DNA of 19,987 nucleotides, taken from AE-B3B sp964543295. Its GTDB lineage: Bacteria > Aerophobota > Aerophobia > Aerophobales > AE-B3A. Positions 6,776 through 13,467 of the stretch are shown here, in pieces (the first letter of the stretch is position 1; each line of letters starts with the position of its first letter). The position numbers and the translations under genes were made by a program. Under the pieces are notes generated by a model, which did not search any database, was not told the origin of the DNA, and saw only the letters and a program-made list of their open reading frames with translations. The DNA is taken from positions 1 to 19,987 of the forward strand of contig CAZIXA010000041.1 in NCBI GenBank assembly GCA_964543295.1, in the 5' to 3' direction.

Positions 6776-7384
6776 TTACTTCACCTCAATAGCAGAGATC
6801 CACTTCACCCATCGTCCCCCCAAGACATCCTCGGCTACCAGTCTCACGGGAAACCCATGTTCTTCAGGAAGCACCTCTCCGTTTACCTTCAAAGCCAAAA
6901 AGAGAAAGTTATTCTTCACCTCTTCCCGAGAAAAGCGGCTGGAGTATCCATCGAGGCCATAAAAGCTAACAACCTCGTAATCTTCTTCCACTTTCGCTTT
7001 TTCAAATATGGTGGAAAGAGGAATTCCTTCCCATTCGGCATAATCCACAAAAAATCCGGGACAGATGAGGATAACTCTCTTCTTTGTCATTTCTATCTGT
7101 ACAAGGTTCTCATACGTGAGAGAAAGAGGAGCCTTCACTCTTTCACCTCTTACCTCTAAACGCCAAGTGGTGATATTTACCTCTTGAGGAGTTCCGGTTC
7201 GACCGAGTTCTTCTATAGAGTCAAGCGGCAGAAGTGAAGGATCTACGTCCTTAGGATGCAAACGAGCAATCTCATGTTCGGACATCCCAGGGGTGAGCTT
7301 TATTCTCTCACCGGCTGACGCACTTAAATCTACCGATAATAGTACTATCCCACCAATAGCTAATACCAAACTTCGGATTTTCAT
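6776..7384 (-). CDS. Exported molybdopterin-binding oxidoreductase domain protein
   Basis: A 202-residue protein made of one sulfite-oxidase-type molybdopterin domain (YedY/MsrP-like fold, PF00174). Visible marks are LEVRG near the start of the domain, ICPGFF with Cys108, expected to bind molybdenum, then EGIPLS, and near the C-terminus GFPVRLVAED...GRWVKWI. Residues 1-25 form a signal peptide (Lys/Arg start, hydrophobic core, ASA cleavage site) with no twin arginine, so export looks Sec-type. The start at 7384 is preferred over 7399 because GGAGGG lies eight bases upstream and ATGA overlaps the stop of the preceding gene. Redox partner and substrate cannot be read from the sequence. Confidence 0.83.
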   Translation of the reverse strand: MKIRSLVLAIGGIVLLSVDLSASAGERIKLTPGMSEHEIARLHPKDVDPSLLPLDSIEELGRTGTPQEVNITTWRLEVRGERVKAPLSLTYENLVQIEMTKKRVILICPGFFVDYAEWEGIPLSTIFEKAKVEEDYEVVSFYGLDGYSSRFSREEVKNNFLFLALKVNGEVLPEEHGFPVRLVAEDVLGGRWVKWISAIEVK

Positions 7385-7635
7385 TTCAGTACCCTCCATA
7401 ATTTAACTTTCTCGTTTTCTCCCTCAAAAATCAGGAAGCTCGCATAGAGGCGTGGAGACAACAAGGTTTCCCTAGCAATAACTCTTTTATCTAAGGAAGT
7501 GTTATTTTTATAAAGGATGATAGCGAGCCTGATGAAATTGATCAGCTCAAGGGGTTCTCTAAAACTCTTTCTCCTTCCCCTCTCTTTTTTCTTTCCATTT
7601 AAAATAGTCTCAATTCTTTCTAAGTTTGTAATCAT
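7381..7635 (-). CDS. Small basic protein of unknown function
   Basis: An 84-residue, Lys/Arg-rich, mostly helical protein that I do not recognise. A basic patch (KKKERGRRKSFR at about 15-26) is followed by a moderately hydrophobic helix (ELINFIRLAIILY at about 30-42). No signal peptide, Cys pair or clear membrane span is present. Its stop overlaps the start of the molybdopterin-domain gene by four bases (ATGA), so the two are translationally coupled. A good sigma70-like promoter lies just upstream. AAGG precedes the ATG, but the predicted transcription start is very close to it. A redox or accessory role for the exported enzyme is possible but unproven. Confidence 0.55.
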   Translation of the reverse strand: MITNLERIETILNGKKKERGRRKSFREPLELINFIRLAIILYKNNTSLDKRVIARETLLSPRLYASFLIFEGENEKVKLWRVLK

Positions 7636-7646
7636 TACAACCTTAT

Positions 7647-7674
7647 ATTGTATAGAAAATTAAAATAATGTCAA
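7647..7674 (-). promoter_or_regulatory. Sigma70-like promoter for the molybdopterin operon
   Basis: On the minus strand a perfect TTGACA (7669-7674) is followed after 16 bases by TACAAT (7647-7652). The predicted transcript would begin only about five bases before the ATG at 7635, so it is nearly leaderless. Confidence 0.55.
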
Positions 7675-7714
7675 GAAAACGGTACCCCTTGTTAATACAA
7701 TATCCTGAATCTTC

Positions 7715-7743
7715 TTGACTTTATTGAACTACTTCATTATAAT
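7715..7743 (+). promoter_or_regulatory. Sigma70-like promoter for the 7863 gene
   Basis: TTGACT (7715-7720), a 17-base spacer and a perfect TATAAT (7738-7743). It faces away from the minus-strand promoter 40 bases away and would give a leader of about 110 bases before the next gene. Confidence 0.6.
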
Positions 7744-7862
7744 AACCTTGGGTAATTTGAAGCATCGAAATTTGAAAAACAGGTAGCAATCAAACAAAAA
7801 TTATAGGTTCTTAGTACAGGGGTTCCGCTCGGGAAAGACTTCTCTTGAATACGTGGGGGTAA

Positions 7863-8273
7863 ATGACAATGCTGCAGATAGCATTAATAATCATTGCCAT
7901 CATCATCCTTTTTCTTTATCTCAAAGCTAAACCCCAAAAACCACCTTTGAGTGGGGAAATAAACACAAGAATCGAATCATTTAGAAGGGAAATGACCAGA
8001 TTTCTGAAAGAGGTGAGAGAGGCGGCTACTCATACGAAGATAAGAAGGCTGGAAATAGAGACAGGTAAGTTCAAAAAGGCAAGACAGCTCGATACAATTT
8101 TAGAAAAAGCTGAGCAGGAAAAGGACCCCAAAAGAGCTATTGATTATTACCTGGAAGCTTTTTCTTTTATCACCAGAAATAATTTTGAACTGGAGAGAAA
8201 GGACGAGATCAAGAACAAAATAAAAGCTCTTCAAGCCAGAATAGAACTAGGCATTCCCTCCGATAAAGGCTAA
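7863..8273 (+). CDS. Membrane-anchored helical protein, unknown function
   Basis: A 136-residue protein with one N-terminal transmembrane helix (about residues 4-21, LQIALIIIAIIILFLYL) and a charged alpha-helical cytoplasmic domain. The tail has alternating Lys/Glu runs and a TPR-like stretch (AIDYYLEAFSFI at about 92-103), but no family is recognised. A second ATG at 7869 is better spaced from GGGGG (7855-7859) and may be the true start. It stands alone on the plus strand, between a divergent pair and a convergent gene, with its own promoter candidate. Confidence 0.68.
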   Translation: MTMLQIALIIIAIIILFLYLKAKPQKPPLSGEINTRIESFRREMTRFLKEVREAATHTKIRRLEIETGKFKKARQLDTILEKAEQEKDPKRAIDYYLEAFSFITRNNFELERKDEIKNKIKALQARIELGIPSDKG

Positions 8274-8327
8274 CCAGATTGGTGGCGACAAGGAATTGGC
8301 TAATGTCACTTAAATTACGAAAGTTAT

Positions 8328-9002
8328 TCAAAAAGAGGTTTTTGCAATATTTTGCTTTAGTTTCACTATGTGGTTATCGGGATAATAACCTCGCAATGAA
8401 ACATTAGAATAAATACGAGTCCTTTTCCCCACCAGCGTCCCTGGATTAAAAACTGAATTACATCCCACGCGCGCCTCATCTCCAACTATTGCACCGAACT
8501 TAGCAAGTCCGGTTTCATACTTCTTACCGCCGATAGTGACCCTTACCGTACCTCCAGTTATCTTAACATTAGCAGTTTTTACTCCTGCCCCGAGGAGCAC
8601 ATTTGTTCCAATGATACTATCACCTACATAATTAAAATGGGAAAGCTCTGTATTATTTAATATAATCGTTCCCTTCACCTCCGACGCATGCCCAATGATA
8701 CAGTTATTCCCTATAATAACATTGCCCCTAATATATGCTCCCTGGCGTATGAGAGTGTTCTCACCAATTATGGCTGGACCAACAATCATTGCTCCCGGTT
8801 CAACAATGCTACCCTTCCCAATCGAGACCTCTCCTTCAATAATAGCACCTTTCATAACTTTACCCAGCAGACACGGTTTTAGAACTCTTTGTATGTATGC
8901 ATTACGCTTTTTGAGGACATCCCACACATTTTTTACATTATTATTAAATAATTCTTTATACTTAAACGAAGAAAGGTCAAAAAAATCTTCTACTTGCAGC
9001 AT
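8328..9002 (-). CDS. Left-handed beta-helix (hexapeptide) acyltransferase-like protein
   Basis: A 224-residue protein whose residues about 46-205 are imperfect hexapeptide repeats ([LIV]-G-x4), for example IIEGEVSIGKGSIVEPGAMI and IIGENTLI. The segment SHFNYVGDSIIGTNVLLGAG (121-140) matches the acetyltransferase half of GlmU-like sugar-nucleotide enzymes, including the histidine region. The nucleotidyltransferase domain normally found in front is absent; only about 45 helical residues precede the helix. It could acylate an amino sugar nucleotide or act with a separate pyrophosphorylase. GAGGG upstream supports the start. No cell-envelope genes are adjacent. Confidence 0.78.
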   Translation of the reverse strand: MLQVEDFFDLSSFKYKELFNNNVKNVWDVLKKRNAYIQRVLKPCLLGKVMKGAIIEGEVSIGKGSIVEPGAMIVGPAIIGENTLIRQGAYIRGNVIIGNNCIIGHASEVKGTIILNNTELSHFNYVGDSIIGTNVLLGAGVKTANVKITGGTVRVTIGGKKYETGLAKFGAIVGDEARVGCNSVFNPGTLVGKRTRIYSNVSLRGYYPDNHIVKLKQNIAKTSF

Positions 9003-9131
9003 CTTACCCTCTTTCCCAAAATTTATTTAGATAAGTGCGAGCTTCTTGAAGAATCACCGATTCAGGGGAAAACACTGATCGACCATAAAGTTCATCTTAT
9101 CCTGATAAAACTTGATCAGAGATATATTATA

Positions 9132-10035
9132 TTAATATTCTTTTATCTTTCTCTCTTTCACGGCAAAGCGTGAAAAACGCAGTCTCTCCACTGGAATTAA
9201 GGTAGGAGTATGAGTTATGAGTTGAGTAATTAATTTTCCCGTAAGGGGAGCAAGGCCAATTCCATCTCCCTCATGACCAGCGGCAATATAAAAACCATCT
9301 ATCTCATCGGCTCTAGAGATAATGGGGAGGTGATCCGAAGTATATGGTCTCACCCCCGCTTAGGTCCTAATTATGTGAATATTCTTTAGTATGGGGAAAA
9401 ATCCTATGGCCCTTTTTATGATAGCACCAATTACTTGGTAGGTTGTTCTGCTATCATAACCAACAAATTCCCGGCTGCTCCCAATAAGGATGTTGCCGTC
9501 TATTCTGGGCTCAAGGGTAAAAGCAACTCCATATCTAAGCATATCTTCCCCGGCGTTTTTGGCTAATTCCGGATGAAATTTAGCAGCGAGATAACGGGCT
9601 TCAGACACTTTTCGATTAGCAATAGGAGCTATTGGTTCAGTAATGGCTAACTGACCTCGTCGGGGAACAATAGGAATATCAAGATCGACCATCTTTCCAA
9701 TCTCAGGAGCCCGAGCTCCTGCAGCGTTAATCACTCTGGAGGTTTTTATTTCTCCCTGAGAGGTGATTACTGATTTAATTTTGTGGCGGCTGTCCAATTT
9801 AATCTGTCTTGTCTCAGTAAAGGTTTTAATGCGAGCACCAAGTTTTTTGCTCCCCCCACAAGTGCTAGTGCCAAATACATAGGATGAACTGATGCAGTGA
9901 AGGTACATTCCACAGCCCCTAAAAGATTTGAAGCTAGGTTGGGTTCGCATTCCCTAAATTCATCTCTACTTATCATCCTCACCGGTAGGCCCACCGCTCT
10001 ATAAGTTGCCAAGCCCCTGGACTTTAATTTTTGGA
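9132..10035 (-). pseudogene. Broken FAD-dependent amino/imino-acid oxidase subunit (HcnC/LhpE-like)
   Basis: The pieces together match the DAO-type FAD subunit of HcnABC/LhpBEF-like dehydrogenases and glycine/sarcosine oxidases: VINAAGARAPEIG (FAD contact), PRRGQLAITEP, a DGNILIGSSREF segment and a C-terminal GHEGDGIGLAPLTGKL. Three lesions are visible. The N-terminal Rossmann domain, about 100 residues, is missing. The frame shifts near 9843-9848 at AAAAAA. An in-frame TAA at 9360-9362 falls just before AGVRPYT, where the reading frame then continues to 9132. The stop and frameshift could be sequencing errors, but the missing N-terminus is not. The product is not expected to function. Confidence 0.8.
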
Positions 10036-10070
10036 AATCAATCTTCTCTGATATTATTTATGATTCTCCA

Positions 10071-10098
10071 ACTCTCTATTCCCCCTTCAATAGAGAGT
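10071..10098 (-). terminator. Hairpin after the alcohol dehydrogenase gene
   Basis: A perfect 10-base inverted repeat, ACTCTCTATT (10071-10080) and AATAGAGAGT (10089-10098), with an eight-base loop. It begins 17 bases past the dehydrogenase stop. No clear T-run follows on the minus strand, so it may end or stabilise the transcript rather than act as a classical terminator. Confidence 0.5.
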
Positions 10099-10114
10099 CT
10101 TACTCCTACAATGC

Positions 10115-11284
10115 TTACCATGCATTTTCCATAATCTGTATCAAATCTTCAACTTTGTTAACTCGAGGATTATTTTGCGAGCTAATATCTGTTAAGGCTA
10201 CCTCAGCCACTTTAGGAATGTCCTCTTTTTTCATACCGACGACTACTTCTCTTAAGGTTTTCGGAAGTCCGATATCTTCTGACAATCTTCTCACTGCTTT
10301 GATAGCCTTTTCTCCTGCCTCTCCCAGAGATAGACCTTCTATATTTTCTCCCATAGCTTTGGTAATCTCTACAAATTTTTCTGGTAAAGCAATTAAATTA
10401 AATTCCATCACGTAAGGTAACAAAACAGCGTTGAGAACACCGTGGGGAGCATTGTAGTATCCCCCCAGTACAGCACCAATACCATGAGCGTTACCACAAC
10501 CTGTATTGCCTTCGGCCATTCCGGCTAGGATGCTACCCAGAAGCGTATTGTATCTAGCAGTGATGTTTTTACCGTTAGCCACCGCTTTTGGCAAATTACG
10601 AGAAATCAATCTGATAGCCTGCAAGGCGAGAGTATCTGTTACGGGTTCGGATGCAAGAGAACTATATCCTTCGATAGCGTGAGTTAGGGCATCCATCCCT
10701 GTTGCTGCTGTTAGATGGCTAGGTAGAGTGACGGTTAGCTCTGGATCAACCAGAGATAATTTAGGCGACATAAGAGGATTACCAATGCTCATCTTAACTT
10801 TCCTCTCTGGATCTGTTATCACTGACCAATAGTTAATTTCACTTCCAGTTCCCGCTGTAGTCGTAACAGTCATGAGGGGAGGGATAGGATTTTTCATCTC
10901 TTTTCTTCCAAAATCATAATCCTCAATACGACCCTCATTGGTGAGCATCACCCCAATTGCTTTTGCTGCATCTAGACAAGCGCCTCCTCCCACTGCTATA
11001 AGAGCATCACATCCTTTTTCTCTATAAGCTTGCTTTCCTTTATCTACTACTGCCGATCCTGGATTCATTTTCACTCCATCAAAGACACCCACCTCTACCT
11101 CGTACTGTTTCAAAGACTTCTCTGCCTTCTCCAATATTCCAGAATTTCTTATTCCTTCATCGGTTACAATAAGAACCCTCTTCATCCCTAGCTGCTTTGC
11201 TTTTTCACCTACTGTTTCCGAGATACCCAAACCAAATATTATTCTAACTGGTATCTCAAAAGTAAAAGGTTTTGTTTGTGTCAT
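10115..11284 (-). CDS. Iron-containing alcohol dehydrogenase
   Basis: A full-length (389 residues) group III NAD(P)-dependent alcohol dehydrogenase. The nucleotide-binding signature is GGGACLD (99-105; GGGS.xD is commoner). TTTAGTGSE (141-149) follows, and the metal ligands are predicted at Asp198, His202, His267 and His281, within MDALTHAIEGY, GNAHGIG and APHG. It interconverts a primary alcohol or hydroxy acid and an aldehyde or semialdehyde; the true substrate is unknown. The start has GGGAGA close upstream. It lies between a frameshifted SDR gene and a broken FAD oxidase gene, and may handle a semialdehyde or alcohol from the same pathway. Confidence 0.92.
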   Translation of the reverse strand: MTQTKPFTFEIPVRIIFGLGISETVGEKAKQLGMKRVLIVTDEGIRNSGILEKAEKSLKQYEVEVGVFDGVKMNPGSAVVDKGKQAYREKGCDALIAVGGGACLDAAKAIGVMLTNEGRIEDYDFGRKEMKNPIPPLMTVTTTAGTGSEINYWSVITDPERKVKMSIGNPLMSPKLSLVDPELTVTLPSHLTAATGMDALTHAIEGYSSLASEPVTDTLALQAIRLISRNLPKAVANGKNITARYNTLLGSILAGMAEGNTGCGNAHGIGAVLGGYYNAPHGVLNAVLLPYVMEFNLIALPEKFVEITKAMGENIEGLSLGEAGEKAIKAVRRLSEDIGLPKTLREVVVGMKKEDIPKVAEVALTDISSQNNPRVNKVEDLIQIMENAW

Positions 11285-11338
11285 TTCTTTTCTCCCATAA
11301 ATCCTTTTATATGTGATGACCTAGCTATTTGCGTATTA

Positions 11339-11388
11339 CATCTTTCAAGATGACTTATTTGCAGACATCTGAATGCACCCTATGTGCA
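11339..11388. promoter_or_regulatory. Two palindromes upstream of the alcohol dehydrogenase
   Basis: CATCTT-TC-AAGATG (11339-11352) and TGCAC-CCTAT-GTGCA (11374-11388) lie 55-104 bases before the dehydrogenase start, a typical operator or leader position. The 226 bases 11285-11510 hold no recognisable gene. A 38-codon open frame at 11404-11520 (minus) has a protein-like composition but no start and no recognised family. Confidence 0.4.
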
Positions 11389-11510
11389 ATTATTTATGTC
11401 GTTTCATATAGATTGTTTTGCCCTCTCCCGCTCCATAGGTAAAAGCAAAGAACCATTCACTTTTTTGAAAAGAGGGCCTTCGTTTCCCTCATAGAGTAAC
11501 TCAAGTTGCG

Positions 11511-12259
11511 CTACAAACAGGTATAACCACCGTCGACTACTAAGTTATGGCCGGTAATAAAACTTGAAGTTCCGGATAATAAAAAGATTACAGCTCCTAC
11601 AATATCGATAGGTTCACCTCCTCTCCCAAGGGGGTTTTACGGATAACATCTTCGGATATTTTCGGATCCTGTAGCTCGGTTTTGCTCGTTCTAGTTCGGA
11701 TGTCTCCAGGACTAACTGCATTTACATTGATATTATATTTTGCCCATTCTACAGCAAGTACCTTTGTTAAAAGGATAACACCAGCTTTTGAAGCACAGTA
11801 AGAAGCGATTGCGCTAACTATGGATGCACAGAGCGAAGCGATATTAATTATTTTCCCCCTCCTCTGTTCTATCATCTTTTTACCAGCGTTCTGAGAACAT
11901 AAGAAAACTCCCTTTAGGTTGGCATCAAGAATATCATCCCACTCCTTCTCTAAGATTTCCTCAGCTTTTACTGCCTCATATATTCCAGCATTATTGACTA
12001 ATATATCTATTTCTCCAAAGTTCTTTACTACCATCTTAACCATTTGTTCTACCTGGTCACTTTTAGCCACATCAGCTTTAACTGCCATAGCCTCACGTTC
12101 CATAGCCTTAATTTTTTCTTCTACCCCTAGCGCTCCTTCCTTATTACTTCTATAATTTATAGCTACTTTTGCCCCCTCCCGGGCTAAGGCGAGAGCTATA
12201 GCCCTCCCAATTCCACTTGAGGTACCAGTTGCAAGAGAAACCTTACCTTCTAGAGTCAT
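11511..12259 (-). pseudogene. SDR-family oxidoreductase (FabG-like), frameshifted near the C-terminus
   Basis: A classical short-chain dehydrogenase: TGTSSGIG (11-18, cofactor glycine motif), ILVNNAG (86-92), and catalytic Tyr154 and Lys158 (YCASK). The intact frame stops after 220 residues. The correct C-terminus, ending near SFITGHNLVVDGGYTC, continues in the next frame to the stop at 11511. Restoring one base between about 11617 and 11624 would give a normal protein of about 249 residues. As read, the product lacks the last helix and strand used in tetramer packing and substrate closure. A one-base assembly error is as likely as a true mutation. Confidence 0.82.
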
Positions 12260-12332
12260 TTTTCATCTCTTTTGAGATTAAAAAACCTTTGTTTAAATTA
12301 ACAAAACTGATTATTGCAGCATTAGCCACTGC

Positions 12333-12581
12333 TTAGGGATTCCTCTTAGGAAAAATCCTGATACCTCTTGCCTCCTGTGCAAATTCTGGCTTAACAGACA
12401 GATATGTCACGGCAGTCCTATCATTCCTTTTACGATCGTCCACCTTAACTATCCTTCCCTGGGTAACTATTTTTCCTTCGCGATTGATCGCCTCTACTTT
12501 TTCTCCTGGCTGCGGCAAAGGCAAATATTCATAGGGAATGGCCACCAATGCCTCATTTTTGAAATACTTGATGCAGATTAA
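12333..12581 (-). pseudogene. Unrecognised C-terminal fragment
   Basis: About 80 codons are open without a good ATG; the best alternative start is TTG at 12548. The translation looks like the beta-rich end of a larger protein (PLPQPGEKVEAINREGKIV, then RTAVTYLSVKPEFAQEARGI). It overlaps the end of the truncated FAD gene in another frame, so it is probably the tail of a neighbouring subunit whose front was deleted. I do not recognise the family. An electron-transfer subunit of the same dehydrogenase complex is possible from context only. Confidence 0.45.
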
Positions 12582-13023
12582 TCATTGCTTGGGCTGCCCC
12601 AGCACCCATAACACCTGGCAACGTCCATCCAGGAAAGGAAATAACATTTTCTGAGGCTCCAGTGGCAACAATTATCTTCTTTACTTCAATTAATCCACTC
12701 CCCCTATTCTTATTAATTATAGCTAATCTCTTATCCTCATAAAGGGCAAAAACGATGCTCTCTAGCCAAATTTCTACTCCGGACTTCTCTACCTCTTTTA
12801 GTAACTTATCTCTGATATCAATTCCCCTTGTTCCTGCTAAGTGTGCTTCGGAACCGAAGAATTTATGAATCTGTTTAAATAGTTGTCCCCCCGCTTTCGC
12901 ATTTTCATCGATTAGCAGTACTCCCTTGACTCCTGCACTAGCGACTTCTAGGGTCGCTGCCAATCCAGCCGGTCCTGCTCCCACAACAGCTACTTCTACC
13001 TTATGTTCTCGCATCTTCTTCAC
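12553..13023 (-). pseudogene. Truncated FAD/NAD-binding subunit (HcnB/LhpB-like)
   Basis: Only the first 156 residues of a pyridine-nucleotide-disulfide-type flavoprotein remain. The FAD phosphate motif VVGAGPAGLAA (13-23) is intact, followed by AGGQLFKQIHKFFGS, KIIVATGA and GAGAAQAMINL, all typical of the HcnB/LhpB alpha subunit. Family members are about 400-460 residues and continue with an NAD-type glycine motif and a C-terminal Cys cluster, all absent here. The frame ends at TGA where an unrelated tail begins in another frame. The junction looks like a deletion scar rather than a simple frameshift. Confidence 0.75.
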
Positions 13024-13084
13024 AGAGATTTTCCTTTCTCTTCTCTTTTGCTATAGCAACATTTCTTCTATAAAAAGAATCTAT

Positions 13085-13426
13085 TTATTTAATGTTTTCT
13101 GAATTGGCAAAGCTGTCCTTGCCCCATTTACCCAATCCTCTTTGAGTTTCTATACTCATTCCCTCCTCTGCTAAGGTAACACAAGTTCTTACATTGGGAA
13201 CACCGTCCACAGTCATTACGCAGTCCGTACAACGACCTATGGCACAAAATAGCCTTCGTGGCTCATTCCTTTTTTTTGTATACCGACATACTCTAATGCC
13301 ATTTGCGAGTAAGACAGCAAGAATTGACTCTCCCTCAAGTGCTTCTACTTTATTCCCATCCACCTTTATGTAAACTCTTTTTCTTGGTTTCATTACTCCC
13401 AGAATAGGATGATTGACAATTCGCAT
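13085..13426 (-). CDS. [2Fe-2S] subunit of an HcnA/LhpF-like dehydrogenase
   Basis: A 113-residue plant-type ferredoxin-fold protein. The cluster cysteines fit FCAIGRCTDC and the later RTC: Cys61, Cys66, Cys69 and Cys82. Such small proteins are the [2Fe-2S] subunit of heteromeric FAD dehydrogenases such as HcnABC (glycine to HCN) and LhpBEF (D-hydroxyproline), where they sit between or with the FAD subunits. This one is full length, 61 bases upstream of the truncated FAD gene. With both FAD partners broken it may have no working complex. It follows the dehydratase gene by 41 bases and is probably in the same transcript. Confidence 0.8.
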   Translation of the reverse strand: MRIVNHPILGVMKPRKRVYIKVDGNKVEALEGESILAVLLANGIRVCRYTKKRNEPRRLFCAIGRCTDCVMTVDGVPNVRTCVTLAEEGMSIETQRGLGKWGKDSFANSENIK

Positions 13427-13467
13427 TAAAGGCCTCCTGGTATAATCAAATGGCCCACAAGGGAAAC

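Noticed and set aside
9132..10035. Programmed frameshifting at the AAAAAA run in the FAD oxidase
   Set aside because: The same gene also has an in-frame stop and lacks its N-terminal FAD domain, so decay explains it better.
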